A stretch of DNA of 64,000 bases from Anniella stebbinsi (lineage: Eukaryota > Chordata > Lepidosauria > Squamata > Anniellidae): contig JARDYH010000001.1 of NCBI GenBank assembly GCA_029215795.1, positions 114,540,533 through 114,604,532 on the forward strand, written 5' to 3'. Of this stretch, positions 46,368 to 57,377 are shown piece after piece. Under the pieces are notes generated by a model. That model was not told the origin of the DNA. It saw only the letters and a program-made list of their open reading frames with translations, and made no database searches. Positions within the stretch are counted from its first letter, which is position 1. Each line of letters begins with the position of its first letter. A program made the position numbers and the translations under genes.

Positions 46368-46914
46368 TCTTTAATTATTTTCAGTAAATTACTCCTGGGT
46401 TAAGCAATTGTGTCTTCAATCTCTAAAATTCTCCTTAAGGTGCTTAGCTTTGGGACTCTTAGTGTTCAATGTTAAAAGATTCCTTCAAGCATCAGGGTTG
46501 CATATCTGAAAGCACACTCAGGCATACAGGCAGCGAGGATGGTTGCTAACAGTTAGCTTGGTTATTGCCATCAACGATAGGCCCAGAACTGCATGCTCCT
46601 TCCCTCCAGCTCCTGATGGTGCCTAGCGACCAAGGCAGCCAGCCCCAGGCACTCTCCCTTCAAGCCCAGGATGGTGAGCCACTTCCAGATGGTGGCGCCA
46701 AAGCCCAATAAGTCTTCCCTCCCACTCAAGGCATGCTGGGAATTGTAGGTGTAAGCCTACATCCCTGAATAGCATATTAATCTTTGAACATCATCTGAGG
46801 CATGGTGGGAGACAACTGGAGAATAATGGACCTTTTCAGTTGTGACACCCTGCTTATGGATTTCTTTGTCCCAGGCAAGCTTGTCTGCCTTAATGACTTT
46901 CCATTGCCAAATGG

Positions 46915-46957
<43 letters not shown>

Positions 46958-47683
46958 AGGCCATTTAGCTTGATGAGATTTTTTATGCTGTGTTTTCCTC
47001 CCTGTTATAACTAAACTACAACATTCTAAAACAGATGCAGGAATTACCGAATAAAGTTTATGATTTTTATATAAAAGCCTGACTGCCATTGAAACAGAAG
47101 AGTGAATGAAGGAATGACTGATAGCTGAGGCAAGAATGGAATGGTGGGTGGGGTTAGTGGCAGTTGGAGAAAGTTAGATAGAAGGACAACAAAAACAGTT
47201 AGTGAGAGGTCAGGGAAGTGGGAGCTGAGTTAGGACCTGGTTTTCTAACCCCTACTTTATTTAAAATCAGCCACTCTACATGCCAGTACTATATCTACCA
47301 GCATGCCTTTGGCAGCCCACAGGTGCCCACATCCTCTGAGAGTTGCTTCCCTCCTCTCGTTGCTGATACTGCCCCTTGATAGAGTGGCAAGGTGTAGCAC
47401 CACCGAAGAGGGGAGGTAAGCAGCTGGCAGTGGACATGCTGTAACTGCTTCTTACCCACCAAGTGCTCCATCAGGACCTGTACTGAAGGGCTGGGGCCGG
47501 GCCAGACACTTGCTCCGCTTCATCAGGCCTGTTTCTGGGCATGTGCAGAGTGCTTCCCCTCCCTCCCTCTTAAGGGAGATGGCCAAGCACACACATTCCC
47601 CAGATTCTGAGAAAACAGCATTATCAGGATGGGGTGTTTTGAGCATGTTCAGAGTTTGGCCTCTTAAAGTCACGCTGTTGAAT
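46368..47683. other. Non-genic stretch with a (TTA)n run
   Basis: (TTA)n lies at 46916-46954. AAGGCATGCTGGGAATTGTA at about 46729 recurs at 48960 (AAGGCATGCTGGGATTTGTA), so both flanks of the 47692 element hold pieces of a small dispersed repeat. Confidence 0.45.
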
Positions 47684-48017
47684 CTAGTTATTTGGGGTGT
47701 GCATGGACCCAAAAAGTCAAATCGGAACCGGAACCGGTGCCTCGGAACGGATCGGAGGCTTCCCGGTTCGGTTCGGAGCCGATTCCGACCTGAAAATTGG
47801 ATGTCCGATTTTTGGATCAGACGCCATTTTAGGTGTTTTCGCCATAGGCTTACATTGGGGGAAAGAAAGCTTTCCCCCAATGCAAACCTATAGTGAAAAC
47901 ATGGAAGCAGGTGAGTGGGAAACTAAATCCCCCCTCCTTCCCTCCCTGTCCCTCCCCCCCACTCGCGCTCCTTACCTGCCAGGGCGCCCGCTTCCATCTG
48001 CTGCTGTCCGCTGTTCC

Positions 48018-48540
48018 AATCTACTGAGAAACAGGCTTCGCAGCCTAGTTCTCAGTAGAGCGCCCTACTGAGAACTAGGCCATGAAGCCTGTTTCTCAGT
48101 AGATTGGAACAGTGGATGGCAGCAGGCGGAAGCAGGCACCCCAGCAGGTAAGTGGAGCCCTCTCCCCCCCCACTTGCGCTCCTTACCTGCTGGTGTCCCG
48201 CGCTGCTGGCTGATGCTTACATACTACTGATAGGCAGGCCTTGTGGCCTGTTTATCAGTAGTACGGAAGCAGCGGATGGCAGCGCGGGACGCCGGCAGGT
48301 AATGGGGGACCTCCCCCTCCCTCTCCCCCTCCCCCTCCCCCTCCCCCCACTAACGCTCCTTACCTGCTGCCTCCTCGCTGCCTTCCACTGCAACCCGCTG
48401 CTTCAGTACTACTGAGAAACAGGCCTTGAGGCCTGTTCCACAGTAGAGTGAGGGTGCGCCGAGTGATGACATCACCCAGCATGCCATTGCTGTATTATGG
48501 AACAGGCCACAAGGCCTGTTTCTCAGTGGTACGGAAGCAG
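48018..48540. repeat. Array of CTACTGAGAAACAGG hairpin modules
   Basis: Hairpins lie at about 48022-48060, 48065-48104, 48225-48262, 48413-48447 and 48494-48531. The stem is usually ACTGAGAAACAGGCC with GGCCTGTTTCTCAGT and variants. The first two are also complementary to each other. A related hairpin is at 57331-57371 in another member of the family. Confidence 0.8.
48301..48353. repeat. (CCCTCC)n pyrimidine tract
   Basis: Repeated CCCCCTCC/CTCCCCCT, internal to the 1085-bp element. Confidence 0.85.
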
Positions 48541-48784
48541 TGGGCAGCAGTGGATGGCAGCGAGGAGGCAGCAGGTAAGGAGCATGAGTGGGGGGAGGGG
48601 GGAGGAGGTCCGAGGTCCAATCCTCCAATCTTTTCCGATCCGGATCGGGTCCTTTTGGATCGGATTGTATTAGATCGGACGATCCAGCTGCGAGGATCAG
48701 AATCGGAAAACTGTATCCGATTTCACCCGGATCGGGTCTGGATCATGGATCGGACCCGATCCGCTGCACACCCCTACTAGTTAT

Positions 48785-50050
48785 GATTTTAAAATCACTC
48801 ACAATGGGTGGGAGGAGGCACCACAAATGGATACAGACCATTTATGTGGGTGGTTTCCTTTTATGTTGGGTTGACTACTTGACATTGACCTTAGGAGTCT
48901 GAATTGGAAAGGCACACTCACAATGGTCACTATAGGCTTGTAAGTCTGGCCTCCCACCCAAGGCATGCTGGGATTTGTAGGTGTAAGTCAAGTTTTTTTT
49001 TTAATGAAATTCTTTAAAAATATTTTAAACCCCAAATTTCATGTTTTTAGATTTTTTCTGGTGCATTGTACTGCCAGACCTATCAGCATGCCAAATTACA
49101 TGTTTTTAACTCATCTGGAAGTGGGTAAACATTTCTGGACATACATCCCACACACATTCTTTCAGCTTTATAAGTAGAAGTTTGATTTGTACCACACTTT
49201 CTAACAAAACAGCACTCAACAGCTTACAATCACTGATAAAAGCAAAAAGCAAATACATTACAACAAAAGTTATGAAAATTAAACAATACACTAAAAACAA
49301 TTCAAAAGAATTGTAACCCTTGTGATCATTACAGTTTGTGTTTGCCAACAACTTTTAACCCCAAGAACACATAATCCTCTTTAAAATAAACTGGTACCTT
49401 ATTCTGCAACTCTCATTTCTAGACATAAACTCTCAGTGAGATACAGACTGTGGCCACTGCACAGTACTCTTGAAGGATTTTACATTACTCTTCAAAGAGG
49501 TTCTGCATAACACTCTTGGAAATTATTTTACAATTGCTGTGATTAGTTGTAGCTGGTTCATATTGTTCTTAGCTTGATTGACTACCTTGCCTCATGGAGA
49601 GCTTCGGAATCATCTGCAGGATAATATATAGAATAGAAAATTTAAAATAATCCTTCAGCTTATTTCATTCCTAGAGCACCCCTCGTTTAGAGACACTGAC
49701 AAATATCAACTGACAACTACAGCCTGGGAGCACAGGGGGCTTATATGCAGGTTCAGGGAACTGTGTGTTAGAGGACAGGTGCTGTTGAGAGATAAGATTA
49801 CCCAGAGGGTGAAAAGTGAATGCACCAATTGGCCTCAAATACTCCAGATCAATCATTTACTAGAAGCTGCTAAGTACCACCTCCCACCCACCCCTCTTGA
49901 ATGTTGACAATGTAATAGGAAGGGGCAAAGAGTGACAATATATGAAATATTTATATGAAAGACCTGTGGCAACACACAGGGACCAAGAACAACTTGGGAA
50001 ATAGATCTCATAGAGCCCATAAGTGAAGTTGTGGAAAGCCATGTGGTTAG
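48785..50050. other. No gene recognised
   Basis: A possible LINE tail lies near 49165-49300 (A-rich, antisense), too weak to call. Confidence 0.45.
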
Positions 50051-50225
50051 GGAGCAACTGTGGCTCAGTGGTAAAGCCCCTGCTTTGTATGCAGAAGGTC
50101 CGAGGTTCGATTCCCAGCATCTTTAGATAGGGCTGGAAAAAACACCCCCTGAAATCCTGGCAAGCTGCTGCTAGTCAGTGTTGACATACTTTGCTTAGAT
50201 GGACCAAGGGCTAACCCAGCTTCCT
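50051..50225 (+). mobile_element. tRNA-derived SINE
   Basis: The head has an A-box-like TGGCTCAGTGGTAAAGC, a GCTTTGTATGCAGAAGGTCC anticodon-region equivalent and a B box GGTTCGATTCCC. The head resembles tRNA-Ala. The body has GATAGGGCTGG, TGCTAGTCAGTG and TTAGATGGACCAAGGGCTAA, ending in CAGCTTCCTATATG. Pol III transcription by an internal promoter is expected for the class. An antisense copy is at 27700-27885. Confidence 0.88.
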
Positions 50226-50261
50226 ATATGCATTACAGTAGGCACTTCAAGCTTTTGCTGG

Positions 50262-50395
50262 GGAACATGGGCAGGAGGGTGCTGTTGCACTCATGTCTTG
50301 CTTGTGGTCTCCCATTCCCTGTGTAAACAGTATACAGGAGAAGATGGACCCTTCATTTGATCCAGCATGGTGCGTCTTGTGTTCTTATGTTAAAA
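50262..50395 (-). repeat. Reptile interspersed repeat R, antisense 5' fragment
   Basis: It has GGAGGGTGCTGTTGCACTCA, then TGATCCAGCATGGTGCGTCT and TGTTCTTATGTT, the reverse of the start of the 52708 copy. Confidence 0.75.
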
Positions 50396-52707
50396 TAGCC
50401 TCTTAGGACAATATCCACTGATGTCAGTGAGACAATTCTTAAACTGGTCCTTCAGTGGCATTACAGCCTGTTAAAGCTGCATCCTATTGTTGGAGAGGCT
50501 GTAAAAATTAAAGGTTTGTTATAAGAACAAGGAATGTGAACATGTCCACTGATTTTGGCCATAGTTTTTCACTATTGTGCTTTAGTCCGTGAGCCCAATC
50601 CCAATCCTGACTGTACTGTTAATCTTTTTGGATTCTGTTTTCCACAAGCATATGGCGGCATTTCTTCTGCCTGCATAGTCATAACCAGTCATTGGAAGTC
50701 CCAGGCAGGTTTTATACTGCGGTGGGGGTGGGAAGGGGCATGAGAAGGTATGACAACTAGTGCTGTTGGATCAGTTTACTTATCAGAGCAGAGTCCTGGA
50801 AGGGAACTCAAAATATGTGTACTTTACAGACAGCTGCTCTCCATTCGTAACATTTATGAACAGGCATTCTCAAGCCTGAAGACTTCAGGCATCTCGGTTA
50901 GCATTCTTGAAAGACCTTGATCCATGGTAGACAAATGACAAATACTTCGGGAAGACGAAACCATGGGCTGACAATTTTCAATGCTACTTTTACTGTTGAT
51001 CGTCATGAAATCTATTTGTATGTTCCTCTCAACGTTTACTTACTTGTTGGTTATTATTCTGCTGAAAACCTTATGGTTATGAATTACACTTTTAAAGATC
51101 ATGTCTTATACTAAAACTCAGTTACAAAACTGACCATGCACCCTAGCCCTAAGTCTCTAGAATCTTTCTGAGACTAACAACTAAACATGTGAAATTGACA
51201 AAAGTAAAATTCTTCACCAGGGATGCTCCCAGATGAGGCTTTTAATATGCAATTGCTCTGCCTCATTTTATGGAGGTTCCAGATGACTTTATTATCTACT
51301 TTTAATTCACCCATGACTTTCCATCACTTCTTCCATCCTTTTTCTTATCATGGAAAATCCATTTGTGTGGGGGGAAAAAAGAATGAAATAAGCTGCATGA
51401 TGCCTTCCGATTGCTAGCACGCAGAAACCTCCATCTGGAAGCACCCAGATATTTTTTTATCCTTGAGTATGAGGGGATTGCACCAGCTAGCCCCACCCAC
51501 AGCCAGCAACATGTGTCACTGGTGGCCAGGGGAAGCCTATGCAGGACCTCTATGCATTGTTAGTGCACAGGGCTAACTGGCAGGAGCTTGTGATTCCCTT
51601 GCACATGTTTTCAGTGCACAAGGGAGGTTGGATGAACTGTCATTTAGTTTTATTCATCCTCAGCCAGCTCACCGTTATAACACAGTGTGTTTTGAGGTTT
51701 TCAGATGCACCCCAAATTGGGGGTGGGGAAGAAGATTGCATCTGAGAATGCAAAGAAGCTCTTAATTCATAAGAATATGGATATAGAACTAGAAACATGA
51801 TATGCCTTCACTTCACTGGTTTTAATATTGAACTGTAAAGTACATTATCATACTGAGATACCTCTAGGCAGTTCACAAAATTAGTTTATGAAATCTTAAT
51901 AGTACAGCTTGTTCTGACAAGTTAGAAACCAAAAGAAATGGCAAATTTCTTTTTTTAAAACAAACAAACAAACACATGAAATAACCATTATTTATACAAA
52001 GGGTGAAAATATCAGGTCTGATACTTCCAGAGGATTTGAGGCTGGAATAATTAAAAGATTGAAGTGATTATTACTAAGGACATCTTCTGGAAACTGATAT
52101 TTGCAATTTGTATTGTCATGATGAGAATTGTATAAGTGTCTTCTTTCCCTCTTCTCTGGACTGCATAGTGGGATTACATTATAGAGATTTACATTGATCA
52201 CAGTTATATTTATCAAGGAATGTCTGTAACACCTTTGATTGATGCATCTCCCCATTCAAAATAGCTCATCTCCAGTATTTTTGTACTCTCTTGTAAGACA
52301 TTATGGATGGGTTTTGTTCAGTTTCACCTGTGAATTCAACCAATGTGTGATGTTTGCATTCAACTAATGTGATGTTTGCATTCAACTAATTGGGGGTCAA
52401 AGCAAAATTCATTTTCAGAAACATTTTTCTAACTGACTTTTCTATTTTTGGCTTTTCAGTATAGACACCGCAAGGTATTTCACCTGCTCCACTGCTTTCT
52501 AGTTCAATGTTGATAATGCTGGCTTGACATTTTCTGTGTTTGACATTTCCTAAGCTAATTAAATAGCAAAGAACCAAGTCACCCTCAAAAGGATTGTAGG
52601 AGAAGATTGCTCCTGAAGATTTTTGGGCAGCAAGTAGTTTCTTCAAACTTTCTCACTATGGCTTGTCATGTCATCTTCAGGTAGACCAAGAAGAAGAACC
52701 ACAGAAC
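50396..52707. other. Mostly single-copy-looking DNA
   Basis: No gene was recognised. Near 52330-52392 there is a short tandem duplication (GATGTTTGCATTCAACTAAT twice). Confidence 0.45.
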
Positions 52708-53110
52708 AACATAAGAACATAAGAAGAGCCATGCTGGATCAGACCAAGGATTCATCTAGTCCAACATTCTGCTCACACAGTGGCCAACCAGCTGTCAACC
52801 AGGCACCCACAAGTAGGACATTGGTGCAACAGCACCCTCCTACCCATGATCCCCAGCAACTGGTGTATATAGGCTTATTGCCTCTGATACTGAAGGTAGC
52901 ACATAGCCATCAGGACTAGAATTTATCCAACCCCTTTTTAAAGCTATCCAAATTGGTGTCCATCATTACATTTTGTGATAGTGAATTCCATAATTTAAGT
53001 ATGTGCTGTGTGAAGAAGTACTTAGTTTTAGCTGTCTTGAAACTCCCACCAATCAGCTACATGGGATGAACTCGGGTTCTAATATTATGGGAGGGGGAGA
53101 AAAATGTCCC
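52708..53110 (+). repeat. Reptile interspersed repeat R, most complete copy
   Basis: It starts ACATAAGAACATAAGAAGAG and runs through GGATCAGACCAAGGATTC, CACAGTGGCCAACCAGC, GCACCCTCCTACCC, ATAGCCATCAGGACTAG, TTTGTGATAGTGAATTCC, TGTGTGAAGAAGTAC, ACATGGGATGAACTC and GGGAGAAAAATGTCCC. It serves as a reference for the split copy at 10411-11825. I do not know its class; it has no clear terminal repeats. Confidence 0.75.
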
Positions 53111-53224
53111 TCTCCCATGGATCAACCAATGTTGGCCATTCCTCTGATGGGATAGAATGGGAGAAGGCAAGAAAATGAGAAATGTAGGAGAGAGAGAGGA
53201 AAAAAAGTTAGATGTGTTTCTTCC

Positions 53225-53795
53225 CAAAGGGGTAGAGAAGTGGAATGCCAAACTGTGATCTTGGGACAACCGCTTAGTTTTTCCAGAATATCACTGACTG
53301 GTTTTGTAGAGGCTTTTCCCATCTCTCGTTACAATCCCAAAGTCCCCGGCTGGTGTGCCCCCTCTTCGCAAGTTCCTGGTTCAGCGAACAGCCAACCCCA
53401 CTGTCAGGGGAGTGTGCATGGGCATCGCCATGTTTCATTGCCGACTGTCTCTCTCTCTTTTTTTTTGTACACAAACATATTGATGTGCATAGGGCAATTT
53501 TGACAAATTACCTATCCCCCCCTGTGTTGCTGTGTGTTTGCACTTGTGCGCATCTCAGAGGAGTTATTTTTTTAAAATTCCGTGCCCCGGCCCCTACCAA
53601 TCTGTCTAGTCCCTCTGACTTCTGTCAATACACATCGGAAGCACCATCACGGGGCACACGTCCTCCCGCAACAGCTCTCCTTTACTTGTGGGGGAATTCC
53701 TTCATGTGTGCCCTGTGAGCAATGGTTGAGGAAGCAGGAAACTTTGTGATCACCCCCCCTCTCTCGAAAGGGCTGAATGCACAGATGAGCCCAGG
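53225..53795 (+). mobile_element. ~0.6-kb GATGAGCCC-ended repeat, copy 1
   Basis: Shares with 54797-55472, in order: an ACTGACTGGTTTT segment, AGCCAACCCCACTGTCAGGG, TGTGTTGCTGTGTGTTTGC, CATCTCAGAGGAGTTATT, CAGCTCTCCTTTACTTGTGG, GAAAGGGCT and the end CAGATGAGCCC. The left end is uncertain. No coding role is visible, but several frames are open because the block is GC-richer. Confidence 0.7.
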
Positions 53796-54458
53796 ATTGA
53801 GCAGCAAGAAAAGAAAGGGCAGAAAGAAAGTTACCTACCTTTTTCAATCCGGATTTTCTGGGTGATGCCTGGCTGCCTGCCTCTCTGGGTCCATTTGCAT
53901 GTACCAGTGGCAAATCGTGGGTTAATGAACTCATGATTGGCTGCAGCACGTGCTGAGTGCATGTCATTGCCATTTTGCATATGTAACCTCCGATTGAAGG
54001 TTGCTCTGTGTCGTCCAAAGCTGGACACTATAGGTTAATCATGGGTTAAACAGCCTACAGTTAACGTAACACACATACACAAAGGATGGAATCAGCCACC
54101 AGTCCAGCATGCTGCCCCATGCAAAAAATTAAGGTAGCTGGCTCTGACACTGCTCAGTCATAGCATCAGCCAGCCAGCCCACCTGCCAGCCCAGCCACAA
54201 GATTTCCAATTCTGATTGGAGCAGCAAGCAATTCAGCAGCCTTGCTCCTCCATGATTGACTAGCACTCGATCCCCTCCCTTATGAAGGAGGGATCATCTC
54301 CAATTGGTTGGCTCAGGTTGAGGAGCTTCTGTGTGTTTGGCCAGTTTGAGGATGTGCAAGCCCTGAAAGCCATCTGCAAACACACACACACACACACATA
54401 CACACACACACACTTCTCAGAATGAAACTGCCAGCTAGGAGTTCCTTCCTTGTACCCC
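53796..54458. other. No gene recognised; contains a (CA)n run
   Basis: (CA)n lies at about 54379-54412. Nothing else recognised. Confidence 0.5.
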
Positions 54459-54589
54459 AGGGCCAGATCTACACCAAACAGGATATGACACTTTGAAAAT
54501 GGTTTGAAAACTGTATATGGAGTGTGTCCTGGGTCCCAACAGTTGTTACTACTGTTATAAACCATTATAAAGTAGTGTAGATCCTGCCC
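54459..54589. mobile_element. GGGCCAGATC-type foldback element, copy 3
   Basis: It starts GGGCCAGATCTACACCAAAC and shares GGAGTGTGTCCTGGGTCCCA and AAAGTAGTGTAGATCCTGCCC-like sequence with 6674-6815. It is shorter in the centre than the 15273 copy. Confidence 0.65.
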
Positions 54590-54796
54590 TTGTCTGCAAC
54601 AGAAGCAGCAGCCGATGCAACATTGCCACACTGCAATTTGCAAGTAAATTAGAGAACCAGGGATGCAGCCCTCTCAACCTCTGGTTCTAGCACCTATTGG
54701 TGGGCTCCTTCCTGTAACAGTGCCCCTCCCAGCAGGTTTACCTTACGATGGCAGGCAGCCATGGACTAAAGTCTTTGTAAGCCTTAGGCACTCTCT

Positions 54797-55472
54797 GAGG
54801 CATAATCTACACCAGAGGTTTATTCCTGAATAATATTGAGGTCATCCCTACTGGACCACATGACATTCACCTACTCCCATGGTGATCTCGGGATGATCCC
54901 AGTTATTCAGGAATATTGGTGACTGGATTTTTCATGGCTTTTCTGGCTCTCTTGCTACAGTCCTTCCACCCGTGGCAGGTATGCCTCCCCTTCCAGAAGC
55001 TCTTGCTGTTTGGTGCGAGCTCCTGGCTCGACGAATAGCCAACCCGCTGTCAGGGGCATGTCCAGCAGTTTCAGATATGTGTGGGAGTGGGCATCTGCCA
55101 TTTTCAACACATTTTTAAATTGGTTATCAGTATGTTTTGATGCTAACCATGTGTATTGATGCGCAGGAGTGCATTTTCGACACAGTACCCATCCCCCCTG
55201 CGTTGCTGTGTGTTTGCGCTGGTGCACATCTCAGAGGAGTTATTAAACAAAAAACATTCAGTGCCCCATACCCATCTGCCTAGCCCCACCCACTTCTGCT
55301 GATGCATATTCGGAACTGCGTCACGGGGTACATGACCTCCCACAATGGCTCTCCTTTACTTGTGGGAAACTTCCCTTGTGTGTGCCCCGTAAGCAACAAT
55401 CGCAGAAGTGGGAAACCTCATGATCCCCCCTCCCCCCTCTTGAAAGGGCTCTGGGTGTAGATGAGCCCCTAA
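54797..55472 (+). mobile_element. ~0.67-kb GATGAGCCC-ended repeat, copy 2
   Basis: Candidate ends are GAGGCATAATCTACACCAG and GGGTGTAGATGAGCCCCT, which are partly complementary, so this may be a terminal-repeat DNA element. The internal blocks match copy 1 in the same order and orientation about 1.68 kb downstream. No target duplication was found. Confidence 0.65.
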
Positions 55473-56527
55473 TGGTAGGCCCCCAAGATAGCTCTATAGA
55501 TAATTTACATTGTACAAATCTCAAAACCATAGATCTATATACAGGGCCAACGTGTGTGTGACTTTGGGCAAGTGTGGCACAGCACTGGAAGATTCTAACC
55601 TCCCAAATACTCAAAACAATAATCCAGATTTCTCAAATACTACCCCAGATTAATATCTTTTCATTTAAACATCCTTGGAGTTTTCTTTCCTTCTGACCTG
55701 TGCTGTTGCCACCAATAGCTCATACGTAGCAGAGCTAATCAGAAATGCTACAGGGTCTATCCCTTGTCTCCAGGAGCAGAAAGGAATTGCCAGGTAGTGG
55801 TTCTTTTTGTTGTTGTTGTTGTTGTTGTTTTATAGTTTTTTAAAAAATTTCAAATCCCGGCGTTTGGGGGGGGGGGAGAATGCAGGTTTCAAGATTATTG
55901 ATGAAGTATCTGAGGAACAGTGCATGGGGCAGCAGGAAGGGAAGGAATTTACTGTGGAATCACACTGTAGACTGCCCTATATATCTATATATCTCATCCA
56001 ACATGCAAGGTTGAACTTTAAGTCATATTGATGACTTGCCTGTGCACACCTTTATTTCCAGCACCTTAGCTTTGTTTCCATTATATTCATAGCATTTTGA
56101 GAAATCTATTTAACTGTTCATATTGGACCTTTTAGTATGTGACAAATATACTGGTATATATAATATGCATTATTCATGTCATTTCTGCTGCAAATTTTAT
56201 ATACTTTTGAAAAATGATTTTCATTCAGGGTTTCATTTCTTGGCCAAACAGAACTGATAAAGCCCACTAGAGCTGTCTGAAATGACTTCTAAGGCATGGT
56301 GGTTGCCATAACATGTTAATTTGATAACTATTCAACCTTAGTATGCAGTTTTCAAAAACTCCTTCCCCTAGTGCCCATAGGACTCCTGCATTAATGGAAA
56401 TGTTCAAAGTTAAGTCCATCTTAAGTTGGGGATGGACTGCTCCGTCCATTTTATTTTCTTGCACATTCTAATTTTTAAAATGTCAAGTTATTTCCATCCT
56501 GTATATGAAGGACTTTGTGATTCTATG
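55473..56527. other. No gene recognised
   Basis: (TTG)n lies at 55808-55829 and a G tract at 55866-55875. Confidence 0.5.
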
Positions 56528-56740
56528 ACCCTGTTCAGACTACATGCTAAGCCACTGTGGTGAAGCATTTTCAGCTCAACATTAGGTCTTAGTGTGTTGT
56601 GTGAACCATGACATAGCGGATTGTGTGAATCATTCCTAACCATAGTGGCTACATAACCACGGTTTAAACACACTCACTAACCATTTGCTGCAAAAGTGCT
56701 AGCAGCCTAAGCATGGCTTAGTGTGCTGTCCAAACAGCCC
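56528..56740. mobile_element. ~213-bp ACCCTGTTCAG-type terminal-repeat element, copy 2
   Basis: It starts ACCCTGTTCAGACTACATGC and ends GTGCTGTCCAAACAGCCC. The middle matches 44117-44326 (ATTCCTAACCATAGTGGC, ACCATTTGCTGCAAAAG). Confidence 0.7.
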
Positions 56741-57131
56741 CTTTGTAAATTCTTATTTTAAAAAACTCTGAAACTAAAGTCTCACCCATCTTCACCCACC
56801 AAATTCAATAGGTACAGCTATTCCAAGCATGGAGATGGCCACATTGTAATTGCCTGCTATAGAACTGTTAACGATCAGGACCCTGTCAGTAAAAGAGGAA
56901 GCAAATCTAATTCAGCATCACAATCATGGTTTACTACACTGGGATTCAAAGAAAGACTTTTAATTAGGGGTGTGCAATGGATTGGGTCCAATCCACAATC
57001 TGAACCAGATCCGGCTAGGATCAGATAAAATTATCTGATCCTGATCCCCTGCACCTGGATCGGCTGATCCAATCTGATCCGATCTGAAAAGGACCCGACC
57101 CGGATCAGATTGGATTGGAGGATTGGACCCC

Positions 57132-57207
57132 CTCCCCCACTCGTGCTCCTTACTGGGGCCATCCACAGATGGCCCCAGCAGGCAAGGAGGAGCACGAGTG
57201 GGGGGGG
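57132..57207. repeat. Hairpin in left part of the composite element
   Basis: CCCCCACTCGTGCTCCTTAC and GGGGCCATC pair with GATGGCCCC and GGAGGAGCACGAGTGGGGG around a 5-base loop, with a small bulge. Confidence 0.8.
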
Positions 57208-57377
57208 GGGGTTACCTGCTGGGTGGCAGCAGATGAAAGTGGATGGGCCTGGCAGTTAAGGATGAGCATGAGAGGGGAGGGGGACTCCACTTACCTGCTA
57301 GGGCAGCCGCTTCCCTCAGGTGCTCGAATCTACTGAGAAGTAGGCCTCGCGGCCTAGTTTTCAGTAGAGCACCAGGT

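Larger units (their letters stand above)
47692..48776. mobile_element. Complete 1085-bp GATCGG-rich hAT-like non-autonomous element
   Basis: The left end TTGGGGTGTGCATGGACCC and right end GCTGCACACCCCTA are inverted, and the perfect octamer CTAGTTAT flanks both sides (47684-47691 and 48777-48784). The ends are long repeats rich in GATCGG/CGGATC. The interior has a series of hairpins built on CTACTGAGAAACAGG modules, separated by CTTACCTGC and pyrimidine-rich CCCTCCCC tracts. There is no transposase. The 8-bp duplication supports the hAT superfamily. This copy defines the boundaries of the family that includes 1-2324 and 56965-59572. Confidence 0.92.

Noticed and set aside
50051..50122. Functional tRNA gene
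   Set aside because: The A and B boxes are present, but the sequence does not fold into a convincing full tRNA and continues into a SINE body. An antisense copy of the same unit exists at 27700.
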